From: Novosphingobium fuchskuhlense
GTDB taxonomy: Bacteria > Pseudomonadota > Alphaproteobacteria > Sphingomonadales > Sphingomonadaceae
Assembly (NCBI RefSeq): GCF_001519075.1
Contig: NZ_KQ954245.1
Span: forward strand, 659,552-723,551
Direction of reading: 5' to 3'
DNA length: 64,000 bases
Shown: positions 35,731 to 44,881 of the stretch, piece after piece
Layout: the number at the start of each line of letters is the position of its first letter
Position numbering within the stretch: position 1 is the stretch's first letter
The notes under the pieces: model-generated
Seen by the model: only the letters and a program-made list of their open reading frames with translations
Databases searched by the model: none
Told to the model about the DNA's origin: nothing
Made by a program: the position numbers and the translations under genes

Positions 35731-37617
35731 TTACTCCGCCGCTTCCAGATGCGGCCAAACGGGCTGGATCGGCGCAGGCAGGCCGGTTTCATCCGCACAG
35801 GCCGAACGTAGCGCTTCGATGCCCGGGCCATAGTTGAACAGCGGCAGTTCGCCCCGGCCCGCGCGCAGCTCTGTCCGCAATGCTTCCGTCGCTGCCAAGT
35901 CGACCACGCCAGCGGCGTCCGCAACCACGCCATAGTCGCGCGCGCCTTGCGGCGTGACGAGGCCCTGCAAGATTTCCTTGCCCACGAGCGCTGGATCACG
36001 CGCCAGCGGATCGCCCCAACCGCCACCACCCCAGGTGATGAAGTGCAGCTGATCACCGGCCTCGACTTCTACGTCCTCGACCTTGTTGCCCACGATCACG
36101 CTCGTGCCATCGGCCCGCTCGAGCACCTTGCGCGCGCGCTGCCCCGGCTCGCCGCCATTGACGCCCCACGGCGGCACGAACCAGCGATCATCGTGGATCG
36201 AGATCGTGCCGGCACTCAGGAAGCGGTAGGTCATGTGAATGCCGTTGCCGCCGCGATGGAGTCCCGCCCCGCCACTGTCCGCCGCGCATTCATAGCGTTC
36301 GATACGCATCGGGAAGTAGCGCTCGAGGAACTCGTTCGGCACGTTGGTGAAGCCCGGCCAGAGCGAGTGGCCATCCGGCCCATCGCCCATCGGACGGCCC
36401 GGAATGCCGCCAAAGCCGATCTGAAACAGCTGGAACCACTCACCCTTCTTGCCGGGACGCGCATCGTTGCCCGAGTAGAACAGGTGGGGTGAAGACGAGA
36501 ACCCGGCTGCATTGAGAAACTCGGGAGTCTTCTGGCCCAGCAGGCCGCCCAGAATGTCGAAAATCCGCCCCAGCGCATGGGTGCGACCCGAAAGGGCTGC
36601 GGGGAACTTCGGCTTGAGAAGAGACCCTTCGGGGATCCGCACGTCGATCAGATCATAGAACCCGTCGTTGAACAGGATCTGCGGATCGAAGACCATGATC
36701 ATGTAGATGCCGAAGAACATCTTGAACATGTTCTCATTGAGGAAGAAGTTGATCGAGGCATGGCTCTGCGGATCGGTCCCCGCGAAATCCAGAATGACCC
36801 GACCGTCCTCTCGCCACATCGTGCATTTGATCTTGTAGGGGCCATAGCCCATGCCGTCGTCGCAGATGTAGTCCTCGAAGCTCACCGGCTCCTCGGCGAT
36901 CGCCATGCCGATCAGCGCCTGCATCGCGCGGTGGTTGCGCGCCAGCAGGTCCTGCGTGGCAGAGACATAGACGTCATCGCCGAAACGCTCGGCCATCTCG
37001 ATCACCCGGCGCGAGGCGACGCGGCAGGCGGCGATCAGCGCGTTAAGGTCGGCCTGGCACCAGTCGGGCTTGCGGGTCTGGTGCATGACGAGCTTCATCA
37101 GGTCGTCGTTGTATTCGCCCTTCTTCCAGATCTTCACCGGCGGAATGCGCACACCTTCCTCGAAGATCGAACGCGCGTTGATCGGCATCGAGCCGACGAC
37201 CTTGCCGCCGATGTCGCTCTGGTGGCCAAACATCGAGGTATAGGCGATCAACCGCCCGTCCTTGAATACCGGCAGCAGCACCAGCCAGTCGTTCGAGTGG
37301 CTGACCGCGCCGCCGACCGAATAGGGGTCGGACAGGAAGATCATGTCCCCGTCCTCGAGCGTGCCGTCGAAATTATCGAGGAAGCCGCCGATAAAGCTGC
37401 CGAACTGGCCAACGATCATCTTCCCGGTGTGATCCGCGATCAGCGGGAAGGCATCCCCCTGCTCGCGGATGCCGGGCGACATCGCGGTGCGCACGAGCGT
37501 CGCGTCCATCTCGATCCGCGCATTGCGCAGCGCGTTCTCGATGATGTCGAGCGTCACCGGATCGATCGCGACACGGTTGAACGGGGTCGGGTTGGTCTGG
37601 ACAATGGTTGCAGGCAT
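35731..37617 (-). CDS. hyuB: hydantoinase B / oxoprolinase family subunit
   Basis: A 628-residue partner of HyuA, ATP-dependent cyclic amide (hydantoin, 5-oxoproline, caprolactam) hydrolase or acetone-carboxylase-like. Typical segments: PVTLDIIENALRNARIEMDA, SDPYSVGGAVSHSNDWLVL, FGHQSDIGG and PPWGVNGGEPG near residue 470. Length and domain layout are normal for HyuB. It lies 14 bp after hyuA. Without the third, gamma subunit of acetone carboxylase nearby, a hydrolase is more likely than a carboxylase. Confidence 0.92.
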   Translation of the reverse strand: MPATIVQTNPTPFNRVAIDPVTLDIIENALRNARIEMDATLVRTAMSPGIREQGDAFPLIADHTGKMIVGQFGSFIGGFLDNFDGTLEDGDMIFLSDPYSVGGAVSHSNDWLVLLPVFKDGRLIAYTSMFGHQSDIGGKVVGSMPINARSIFEEGVRIPPVKIWKKGEYNDDLMKLVMHQTRKPDWCQADLNALIAACRVASRRVIEMAERFGDDVYVSATQDLLARNHRAMQALIGMAIAEEPVSFEDYICDDGMGYGPYKIKCTMWREDGRVILDFAGTDPQSHASINFFLNENMFKMFFGIYMIMVFDPQILFNDGFYDLIDVRIPEGSLLKPKFPAALSGRTHALGRIFDILGGLLGQKTPEFLNAAGFSSSPHLFYSGNDARPGKKGEWFQLFQIGFGGIPGRPMGDGPDGHSLWPGFTNVPNEFLERYFPMRIERYECAADSGGAGLHRGGNGIHMTYRFLSAGTISIHDDRWFVPPWGVNGGEPGQRARKVLERADGTSVIVGNKVEDVEVEAGDQLHFITWGGGGWGDPLARDPALVGKEILQGLVTPQGARDYGVVADAAGVVDLAATEALRTELRAGRGELPLFNYGPGIEALRSACADETGLPAPIQPVWPHLEAAE

Positions 37618-37631
37618 GGTTCGCGTGTCCC

Positions 37632-39680
37632 TCAGGCCAGATTGATCAGGATGTTGCCGACAGCGTCGACCGTGCCGACGCAGCCGCTTTCGATTAGCGT
37701 GGTGGAGTCCATCTCGCAGACGATGGCCGGCCCGGGGATCACATCCCCGGCGCGCAGCTTGGCGCGGTCATAGATAACCGCGGCCTGTTCGCGTCCGTCC
37801 ATCCACAGCGTGTGGTCGCGCATCTTCGCCGCCGCCGGATTGCCGTCGCCCTTGGGCAGCTCGGCCGCCGGCAGATCGAGCGCGCGGCCCAGCGCCACGG
37901 CGCGCAGGTTCACGATCTCGTGCGGGGTATCCATGTTGAACGTGAACAGTCGTTTGTGCTCGGCATCAAAGCGCGCAAGGATCCCGGCAATGCCGTCCGC
38001 TTCCAGCACTTCGGCCGAAATCGTCAGCGGCACTTCGAAGGCCTGGCCCGCATAGCGTACGTCGACTTCGAACTCGGTGGTGATCTCGTTTTCCGGCACG
38101 CCGTCCGACAGCAGTTCACCGCGCGTCTGCGCCGCCATTTCGGCAAGGATCGCGATCAACTCGCTCGCTTCGGTCTGGCCCGCAAGGCGCGAGAAGCTGC
38201 GCGCCGTCTCGGTCCGCATCCGCGTCGTCGCATCTCCCAACGCGCAAAGCACGCCCGGCGAAACCGGCGAGACAGCGGGCCAGGCGCCCAGCAGCCGGGC
38301 AATGGCGTTGACATGAAGGGGGCCCGCACCGCCGAAGCCCATCAGCGCGAAGTGGCGCGGATCGTAGCCCTGCTGCACCGAAATCATGCGCAGCGCGCCG
38401 AACATGTTCTCGTTGACGATGTCGATGATCCCGCGTGCCGCCGCCATCAGATCGATGCCGAGCGCGTCGGCAATGGTCTGCACCGCCTTGGTCGAAGCCT
38501 CGCGGTCGAGCCGGAAGGTGCCGCCGAGGAGGTTCTCGGGGAGATAGCCGAGCACGACATTGGCGTCGGTCACGGTCGGCAGTTCACCGCCCTTGCCATA
38601 GGCCGCGGGGCCCGGCACCGCGCCGGCCGATTGCGGCCCCACACGCAGCGCCTTGGTCAGTTCGGGCACATAGGCGATCGAACCGCCGCCCGCACCCACC
38701 GTCTTCACGTCGAGTGCCGAGGCTCGCACCGAGAGGTGGCCCACTTCAGTGGTCCGCTGGCGGCGCGGCTCGAGGTTTTCGATGAGGGCGACGTCGGTCG
38801 AGGTGCCGCCGACGTCGAGGGTGAGGATATTGCGGATGCCGGCATTGCGCCCGACCCAGATCGCGCCAGTCACACCGCCAGCAGGGCCAGACATCAGGAT
38901 ATTGACCGGATGTTCCTCGGCCTTCTGGGCGGACATAAGCCCGCCGTCAGAACGCAGCAGCGAGAGCTTGCCGGTCATGCCTTCGGCCGCGAGGCGGTCA
39001 CGCAGGTTGGAGACATAGCGGCTCACCACCGGCCGTACCGCCGCGTTGGCCACCGTGGTCAGCGTGCGCTCGTACTCCTGCATTTCCGGCAGGACCTGAT
39101 GGCTCAGGGAAACCGGCACACCCGGCAGGATTTCCGCCGCCAGTTCACCGACGCGCGCTTCATGCGCGCCGTTCACATAGGCGTTGATCAAGCTCACCGT
39201 CACAGCCTCGACACCCTGCGCCTTGAGCAGGCCCAGCTGCGTGCGGATATCGGCTTCATCCAGCGGGCGCACTTCATTGCCCTCGGCGTCGATGCGGCCC
39301 TTGACCGTAACGGTATCTTCCAGCGCGGCGAGCGGTGTCGGTTTGGGCCAGATGATCCAGCCCGCAAGGCCGCCCGGCACAAAGCTGCGCGCGATCTGCA
39401 GGATATGGCGATACCCCTCCGTCGTCACCAGGCCGACGCGCGAGCCCTTGCCTTCGAGCACCGCATTGGTCGCCACGGTCGTGCCGTGGAGGAAGTAGTC
39501 GATATCGCCAGTCGTGATCCCCGCCTTGGCGCAAATCGCCGTGACACCATTCAGGATGCCCTCGGAGCTGTCATGCGGGGTAGACGGCGTCTTGTGCCGC
39601 CAGAACGCGCCGCTCGATGTGTCGAACAGCAACAGATCGGTAAACGTGCCGCCAACGTCGACACCCAGACGGTAACCCAT
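37632..39680 (-). CDS. hyuA: hydantoinase A / oxoprolinase family subunit
   Basis: A 682-residue ATP-binding subunit with an actin-like fold: GVDVGGTFTDLLLFD at the N-terminus (Hydant_A_N), LHGTTVATNAVLEGKGSRVG, the second phosphate-binding motif LTLDVGGTSTDVALIE near residue 288, and MGFGGAGPLHVNAI. It phosphorylates the ring amide so that the HyuB partner can open it. Substrates in the family include N-methylhydantoin, 5-oxoproline and caprolactam; none can be chosen from sequence alone. It is 3 bp after the lyase gene's stop. Confidence 0.92.
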   Translation of the reverse strand: MGYRLGVDVGGTFTDLLLFDTSSGAFWRHKTPSTPHDSSEGILNGVTAICAKAGITTGDIDYFLHGTTVATNAVLEGKGSRVGLVTTEGYRHILQIARSFVPGGLAGWIIWPKPTPLAALEDTVTVKGRIDAEGNEVRPLDEADIRTQLGLLKAQGVEAVTVSLINAYVNGAHEARVGELAAEILPGVPVSLSHQVLPEMQEYERTLTTVANAAVRPVVSRYVSNLRDRLAAEGMTGKLSLLRSDGGLMSAQKAEEHPVNILMSGPAGGVTGAIWVGRNAGIRNILTLDVGGTSTDVALIENLEPRRQRTTEVGHLSVRASALDVKTVGAGGGSIAYVPELTKALRVGPQSAGAVPGPAAYGKGGELPTVTDANVVLGYLPENLLGGTFRLDREASTKAVQTIADALGIDLMAAARGIIDIVNENMFGALRMISVQQGYDPRHFALMGFGGAGPLHVNAIARLLGAWPAVSPVSPGVLCALGDATTRMRTETARSFSRLAGQTEASELIAILAEMAAQTRGELLSDGVPENEITTEFEVDVRYAGQAFEVPLTISAEVLEADGIAGILARFDAEHKRLFTFNMDTPHEIVNLRAVALGRALDLPAAELPKGDGNPAAAKMRDHTLWMDGREQAAVIYDRAKLRAGDVIPGPAIVCEMDSTTLIESGCVGTVDAVGNILINLA

Positions 39681-39683
39681 GCC

Positions 39684-40601
39684 CTATCCCTCTTGAAGCT
39701 GTTTCGGAAATGCCGGAGCCTTGGCAACCATGCCCGGCAGAGTGCGCCCCATGACGTCGGCCAGCCAGTGGTTGGCCTCGGTCAGGGCAGAAAGATCAAG
39801 CCCGGTGCGCACCCCGGCGCGCTCGAGCATGTAGACGACGTCTTCGGTCGAAACGTTCCCCGCCGCACCGGGCGCGAACGGGCAGCCACCCAATCCGCCG
39901 ATCGAGGCATCAATCGTGCGTGCCCCGGCTTCCACCGCCGCCCAGACATTGGCGAGCCCGGTGCCGCGCGTGTTGTGGAAGTGGACCCGCACCGGAATCG
40001 GCGCGACGAGTTCGCGCACTGCCGTCACCAACCGGTTGACATGCGCCGGGTTCGCAACGCCGATGGTATCCGCCAGCGCGATCTCGACCGGTGCCGCCAT
40101 CGCCAGCGCCTCGGCCATCGCAAGCACGCGCGCCTCGGGCACTTCGCCTTCGAACGGGCAGCCGAACGCTGCAGCAATGGTCACCTGTCCAATCTTGCCC
40201 GCCGCGCGCGCCGCGTTGATGATGCCCTTGGCCGCCTCGATCGAACCTTCAGACGTCTGGCCCTGGTTGGCCATCGCAAAGGTATCGGTCGCCACGGAGA
40301 CCGCACCGAGCTGGTCGATGCGCCCCGTTGCAAGCGCCCGGTCTGCACCGCGCGCATTCATCACGAGGCCGATCCAGGTCACGTCCCCGCGCTCCGGAAG
40401 CCCAGCGCAAACTGCCTCGGCATCAGCCATCTGGGGCACCGCACGGGGGTTGACGAAGCTCGCCACCTCGATGCGCCGCACACCGGCCTCCAGTGCACGG
40501 TCGATGAGCGCGAGCTTGTCCTCGGTGCTCACCAAGGCCTTTTCGTTCTGTAGCCCGTCGCGGGGGCTCACTTCGACCATTTCGATTGAATTTGTATACA
40601 T
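39684..40601 (-). CDS. HMG-CoA-lyase-like aldolase (DRE-TIM family)
   Basis: A 305-residue TIM barrel that cleaves 3-hydroxy-3-methylglutaryl-CoA or a similar beta-hydroxyacyl-CoA. Metal and catalytic residues: VSPRDGLQNE (Arg/Asp), VHFHNTRGTG (HxH) and the active-site loop Cys in GGLGGCPFAPGAAGNV. The usual HDT after the HxH is HNT here, seen in lyase paralogues with other substrates. The start codon overlaps a TGTATACA site and directly abuts the gntR stop, so the regulator could block initiation inside the operon. Confidence 0.87.
   Translation of the reverse strand: MYTNSIEMVEVSPRDGLQNEKALVSTEDKLALIDRALEAGVRRIEVASFVNPRAVPQMADAEAVCAGLPERGDVTWIGLVMNARGADRALATGRIDQLGAVSVATDTFAMANQGQTSEGSIEAAKGIINAARAAGKIGQVTIAAAFGCPFEGEVPEARVLAMAEALAMAAPVEIALADTIGVANPAHVNRLVTAVRELVAPIPVRVHFHNTRGTGLANVWAAVEAGARTIDASIGGLGGCPFAPGAAGNVSTEDVVYMLERAGVRTGLDLSALTEANHWLADVMGRTLPGMVAKAPAFPKQLQEG
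40593..40600. promoter_or_regulatory. TGTATACA site over the lyase start codon
   Basis: A perfect 8-bp palindrome TGTATACA within TTTGTATACATTT, covering the ATG TAT ACA start of the lyase gene. It shares its core with the site upstream of gntR, so the same FCD-type GntR dimer may bind both. Confidence 0.5.
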
Positions 40602-41279
40602 TTACTCGGCCGCTTCCTGGGTCAAACCGGCATCGAGACGCGCCCGGTGTGCATCGGCATAGGCGTGATAGGCACGCAGGATGTGGCTGGTCATGATCGC
40701 CTCGGCCCACGCCCCGTCACGCCGGGCAAAGGCCGCAGTGAGCTCCTCATGCTCGGCGTGCGAACGACGCAACTCCTCGCGGGTATAGTGCCTTGCGGTG
40801 CGCAACACGACCGGCTGCTCGACGAGAGTGCCCAAAAGGGCAGAAAGACGGCGCGAGCCCGCAACTTCAAGGATGATCCCATGGAATTCGCGGTTGCTCT
40901 CTAGAAAGCCGGCAACGTCGGGCAAAGGTTGCTGGATAGCGTCCAAAAGCGCCCGATTCGCGGCCTTGATGCGGGCAAGCGTTGCGTCTGTCATCCGCTC
41001 TGCCGCACGCCGCGCCGCGCGAGCCTCCAGCATGGCACGAAGTTCAAATGCATCAGCCACATCGCTGATCGACCAGTCGGCCACGAAAGTGCGCTGGGTA
41101 TCGGTCCGATCGACCAGCATATCGGCCTCAAGCCGGCGCAGCGCTTCGCGCACGGGAGTCCTCGAAACGCCGCACAATTCGGCCAGCGCCTCCTCGCCCA
41201 GCTGCGCGCCGGCAGGAAGCTCTCCCGATAGAATCATGTTCCGGATCGCGCTGTAGGCACGATCTGAGGCGCGCGACAT
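40602..41279 (-). CDS. GntR-family regulator, FadR/FCD type
   Basis: A 225-residue repressor. N-terminal wHTH: AYSAIRNMILSGELPAGAQL, LAELCGVSRTPVREALRRLEADMLVDR. The C-terminal FCD ligand domain is all-helical with metal-binding Asp/His positions (FELRAMLEARAARRAAE, NREFHGIILEVAGSRRL, HAEHEELTAAFARRD). FCD regulators sense organic acids and are displaced by substrate or an intermediate. The gene abuts the catabolic operon and is divergent from a TonB receptor. The start at MSRASDRAYSAIR keeps the upstream palindrome outside the gene. Confidence 0.92.
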   Translation of the reverse strand: MSRASDRAYSAIRNMILSGELPAGAQLGEEALAELCGVSRTPVREALRRLEADMLVDRTDTQRTFVADWSISDVADAFELRAMLEARAARRAAERMTDATLARIKAANRALLDAIQQPLPDVAGFLESNREFHGIILEVAGSRRLSALLGTLVEQPVVLRTARHYTREELRRSHAEHEELTAAFARRDGAWAEAIMTSHILRAYHAYADAHRARLDAGLTQEAAE

Positions 41280-41325
41280 TAGGGCTCCCGAGATTTCTGC
41301 AACCAATCGGCTTGACCGATGGCAT

Positions 41326-41335
41326 TTGTATACAA
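41326..41335. promoter_or_regulatory. TTGTATACAA operator between gntR and the TonB receptor gene
   Basis: A perfect 10-bp palindrome within ATTTGTATACAATATTC, 47 bp upstream of the gntR start and 95 bp upstream of the receptor start. The form fits known FCD-GntR half-sites (TTGTATAC-type). A TTGACC hexamer lies 9 bp to its left, so binding would cover the core promoter of the receptor gene. Confidence 0.6.
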
Positions 41336-41430
41336 TATTCATGTCCCCTATCAAGCCGTGAATGCCATGGGGGCACGATCAACAACACGGCAGCCGAAAA
41401 CGGCATAGATACTGACAGGGAGTACCACCG

Positions 41431-43974
41431 ATGCGCATCTCGCAATGGCTGAACACCACCAGCCTCCTTTCGGCTTCCGTCGCAGGCTTTGCCTTCGCCG
41501 CCGTTCCGGCGCTCGCGCAGAGCACCCCGCAGGCTCAGGCCGCTGAGGCGGCAGCCCCCGCAGAGGAAGGTGCGATTATCGTCACCGCCCGTCGCCAGAA
41601 CGAACGCCTGCAGGACGTGCCCGCATCCGTCTCGGTGCTGACCGCGGCAACGCTGGCCAACACCGGCTCGACCCGCGCGGCCGACTTCACCAACCTCACC
41701 CCCGGCGTCACGATCGTGACCGGCACTGCCGAAGCGGGTGATACGCAGATCAACATCCGCGGCATTAACGGCGCGCGCGACGCGGAAAGCTCGGTCGCGC
41801 TGGTTGTTGACGGCATTCTCAAGACAAACACCGCACAACTCAACCAGCGCCAGGGCACGCTTGCCCAGGTCGAATTGCTCAAGGGTCCGCAGGGTGCGAT
41901 CTATGGCCGCAACGCCGCGGCCGGTGCCATCGTGCTCCAGACGATCAAGCCGACCGACACGCTGACCGGCGCCGTGCGCGCCTCGTATGCCGAGCAGAAC
42001 ACCATCGACAGCGCCGCGCACATCGCCGGCCCGCTGGGTGAGAACGCCGGCTTCGTCCTTGCCGGCACTTACTACAAGACCGACGGCTTCTGGCGGAACG
42101 AGATCGACAAGAGCAAGACCATCGCCGACAAGAAGGACTGGTCGATCGATGGCCGCGTGCTCTACGGCGCGGGCACCGACACGCAGATTGACGTGAAGGC
42201 TCGCTACGCGCAGTTCCGCGGCGCCTCGCTGCCGTTCAATGCCTCGTTCCACCTGCCCAACTTCGCGGCCGTCAACCCGGCGTTCTACGAGAACGTCAAC
42301 AAGCACGAGTTCCGCTTCTACCCGAACATCCGCGCAACCAACGACCAGGACAGCTTCGACGTCTCGGTCAAGCTCGACAAGAAGCTCTCCGACGGTCTCA
42401 AGCTCGTCGGCTGGGCGCTCTATTCGACGGTCAACCAGGACCTCGTCGCCGACGGCACATCGGCCGATTTCGCCCGCTACATCAGCGCGACGAACCCCGC
42501 CGCCAAGTCCGCGGTCGATGCCTGCTTCGCCAGCACCGCCGCCAACACCGGCTTCCCGGTCAATCAGCCCGGCTTCATCGGCCAGATCCCGGTGCCGTTC
42601 ATCTTCGCGCCTGCCAACGGATCGACCTTCGGCCCCTACAGCCCGACCACCTGCGACGGCACCCAGTACCAGGTCCGCACGCAGAAGGATGTCTCGACCG
42701 AATGGCGCCTGATCGGCGAGCCGGGCGGCCCGCTGAACTGGCAGGTTGGCATCTACTACCTGCACATCGACCGCTCGACCGGCGTCAGCCTCGGCGCGGA
42801 CACCGGCAAGGGCGTCGTCAAGCAACTCTACAACGCACCGGACAGTGCGAACCCGACTTCGCTGCTGCTGGCGGACAAGTTCAAGACCAACGTCTACGCC
42901 GCGTTCGGCAACGTCGAGTACAAGCCGAACGACAAGTTCGAAGCGGGCGTCGCGCTGCGTTACGATATCGAGCGCCGCCAGTCCTCGAGCCTCGTGCCGA
43001 CCGCAACCGATCCGTTCACCGGCGGTCCGATCAACCCCGGCCAGGCCTTCGGTCCGATCACCGACAAGGCGGCGACCTTCAAGCAGTTCGAACCCAAGGT
43101 GACGCTGAGCTACAAGCCCACCCCCGATCTCAATCTCTATGCCAACTGGGGCATCGGCTTCAAATCGGGCGGCTTCAACAACCAGGGCTCGGCCGCGGTC
43201 GTCAACGCCAACTTCAAGCAGTTCATCAATGCCAACGTGAACATCAACGACCAGTACGGCAAGGAATGGTCGAGCGCGTGGGAAGCGGGCCTCAAGGGCA
43301 ACCTGCTCGATGGCAAGCTGACGTTTGATCTCGCCGGCTACTACACCCAGGTCCACGGGATGCAGTTCTTCGAGTTCTTCGTCGGCAGCTTCGGGCTGCT
43401 GCGCGTCGTCTCGAACATCGACAAGGTCGATCTGAAGGGCGTCGAGCTCAACGTCGCGGTCAAGCCCGTGCGCGGGGTCAAGCTGTTCGGCTCGGTCAAC
43501 TACACCGACAGCGAAATCAAGCGGAACTCGGCGCGTCCGAACACGATCGGCAACAAGTCGCCCTACACCGCCGACTACACGATCAACGTGGGCGGCGAGA
43601 TCGAGCAGCCGATCAGCGGCGATCTGCGCTTCCTCGCCCGCGCCGACTACCGCGTGACCGGCCCGACCTGGTTCTCGACCGTGCAGAACCAGACCGCGCC
43701 GACGCTGTTTTCGGGCCTTCTGCCGATCTCGGCGCTGAAGCTCCCGGCGGTGGTTGGCGATGCCAAGTACGATGTGGCTCGCCGCGACACCTTCGGCGTG
43801 CTCAACCTGCGTGCTGCGCTGCAGACCGACCGCTACAGCCTCGCGGTCTTCGCCAACAATGTGACCGACAAGAAGTACCTCGCCGAAGTGATCCCCGCGA
43901 TCGAGTTCGGCGGCTCGTTCATCTCGCCCGGCGCGCGCCGCATGATCGGTGTGGAACTCGGCGCGAAGTTCTGA
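41431..43974 (+). CDS. TonB-dependent outer-membrane receptor
   Basis: An 847-residue receptor: signal peptide to about residue 29 (ending PALAQ), plug domain with IIVTARRQNERLQDVPASV, INIRGINGARD and VELLKGPQGAIYGRNAAAGA, and a 22-strand barrel ending GVELGAKF. The IIVTARRQ stretch serves as TonB box. It is of the large sphingomonad class that imports organic nutrients rather than only siderophores. An AGGGAG element precedes the ATG. Divergent from gntR over 151 bp with a shared operator, so it probably imports the substrate of the hyu/lyase operon. Confidence 0.93.
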   Translation: MRISQWLNTTSLLSASVAGFAFAAVPALAQSTPQAQAAEAAAPAEEGAIIVTARRQNERLQDVPASVSVLTAATLANTGSTRAADFTNLTPGVTIVTGTAEAGDTQINIRGINGARDAESSVALVVDGILKTNTAQLNQRQGTLAQVELLKGPQGAIYGRNAAAGAIVLQTIKPTDTLTGAVRASYAEQNTIDSAAHIAGPLGENAGFVLAGTYYKTDGFWRNEIDKSKTIADKKDWSIDGRVLYGAGTDTQIDVKARYAQFRGASLPFNASFHLPNFAAVNPAFYENVNKHEFRFYPNIRATNDQDSFDVSVKLDKKLSDGLKLVGWALYSTVNQDLVADGTSADFARYISATNPAAKSAVDACFASTAANTGFPVNQPGFIGQIPVPFIFAPANGSTFGPYSPTTCDGTQYQVRTQKDVSTEWRLIGEPGGPLNWQVGIYYLHIDRSTGVSLGADTGKGVVKQLYNAPDSANPTSLLLADKFKTNVYAAFGNVEYKPNDKFEAGVALRYDIERRQSSSLVPTATDPFTGGPINPGQAFGPITDKAATFKQFEPKVTLSYKPTPDLNLYANWGIGFKSGGFNNQGSAAVVNANFKQFINANVNINDQYGKEWSSAWEAGLKGNLLDGKLTFDLAGYYTQVHGMQFFEFFVGSFGLLRVVSNIDKVDLKGVELNVAVKPVRGVKLFGSVNYTDSEIKRNSARPNTIGNKSPYTADYTINVGGEIEQPISGDLRFLARADYRVTGPTWFSTVQNQTAPTLFSGLLPISALKLPAVVGDAKYDVARRDTFGVLNLRAALQTDRYSLAVFANNVTDKKYLAEVIPAIEFGGSFISPGARRMIGVELGAKF

Positions 43975-44000
43975 TCCCGAGCCCTCCAACGCTCGCACGG

Positions 44001-44038
44001 AAGGGCCCCCTGTCGCAGCCGCGGCAGGGGGCCCTTTT
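44001..44038 (+). terminator. intrinsic terminator after the TonB receptor gene
   Basis: Stem of 12 bp AAGGGCCCCCTG / CAGGGGGCCCTT with a 12-nt loop, followed by T residues (TTTT at 44035-44038). It lies 27 bp after the stop codon and directly before the convergent acetyltransferase gene, for which it may also work. Confidence 0.85.
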
Positions 44039-44041
44039 GCG

Positions 44042-44647
44042 TCAGGCGACGGTTTTCTCAGGCCAGAGGAAGCGTTGATAGAGCCGCCCGTTCATGTCGA
44101 TATCATCGACGTAGCGAGCCCCGAACTTGCGCGCGACCGTGCGCGAGGCAACGTTGTCCGCGTGGATAACCGACATGATCGCAGGGTGGGCCAGGTGCGC
44201 ACGGGCATAGGCAAAAACCGCCCGGGCCGCTTCGGATGCATAGCCCTGCCCCCAATTTTCGCGAGCGAAGGTGTAACCGAGTTCCGGCTGTTCCTCGAAT
44301 GCGACCCCTTCCGGCACATGGGTCCTGAAAAACCACATCCGTCGCAGAGCCCCCGGCTTCGGGTTCAATTCGAGCACACCATCGCTGAGACCCGATCGCC
44401 CCAGGCGCATCCCATCCGACTTGCGCGTCACCAGCAGCGGCCCAAGGCCCGCGTGGGCGTAGCCGTGACGCACGTCGGCAAACCACTGCTCGGTTTCGGT
44501 CGGCGTTCGCGGATTGCCTGAGCCGATGTAGCGGGCCACGTCCGGATCGGCGTGGATCGCAATCAGGAAATCAAGGTCGCGCTCATCCATCCGGCGCAGC
44601 AGCAGGCGCTCGGTCTCGATGTGGTCGGTTCCGGGAAGCAGGGTCAT
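44042..44647 (-). CDS. GNAT-family N-acetyltransferase (RimJ/RimL type)
   Basis: A 201-residue acetyltransferase: TERLLLRRMDERDL at the start of the fold, LGYTFARENWGQGYASEAARAVFAYA with the acetyl-CoA loop (a variant of Q/RxxGxG/A), and IMSVIHADNVASRTVARKFG with the conserved Asn. Such enzymes acetylate protein N-termini, polyamines or antibiotics; the acceptor is not predictable. Start MTLLPGTDHIETERL chosen because it leaves the normal N-terminal strand; longer in-frame sequence is Arg/Pro-rich and unlike protein. Confidence 0.88.
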   Translation of the reverse strand: MTLLPGTDHIETERLLLRRMDERDLDFLIAIHADPDVARYIGSGNPRTPTETEQWFADVRHGYAHAGLGPLLVTRKSDGMRLGRSGLSDGVLELNPKPGALRRMWFFRTHVPEGVAFEEQPELGYTFARENWGQGYASEAARAVFAYARAHLAHPAIMSVIHADNVASRTVARKFGARYVDDIDMNGRLYQRFLWPEKTVA

Positions 44648-44881
44648 GATGCTGCCCGGGCTAATCGAGCGCACGGCTGCGCGCAATCCGGGCCGCGCAT
44701 AAGCGCAAGGGCAAACGACGCAGGACCGGCGGGCCAGGGCAAATCCGCGATGAGCGCCGGGGCCATGTCCCGCAATTCGCTGCAATCCTTTCACCGGTTA
44801 CAAGACCGCCCCGGCAGCACGCTTGACAGGTGGTGCCAGCGAGGCAAGGCACGGCGCCAGTCTCATCGAAAGCACCCAACC

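Noticed and set aside
35731..39680. Acetone carboxylase alpha and beta subunits
   Set aside because: Related family, but the small gamma subunit and the usual regulator are missing; hydantoinase/oxoprolinase type fits the amidase neighbour better.
37812..40553. 913-codon plus-strand ORF opposite hyuA and the lyase gene
   Set aside because: Antisense artefact of high GC third positions; no motif recognised, while hyuA and the lyase have full family signatures.
41128..43998. 956-codon minus-strand ORF opposite the TonB receptor
   Set aside because: Spans the receptor gene and the gntR promoter; the translated text shows no family motif.
44648..44881. Cobalamin riboswitch before the TonB receptor
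   Set aside because: I looked for a B12-box-like element and found no convincing match.
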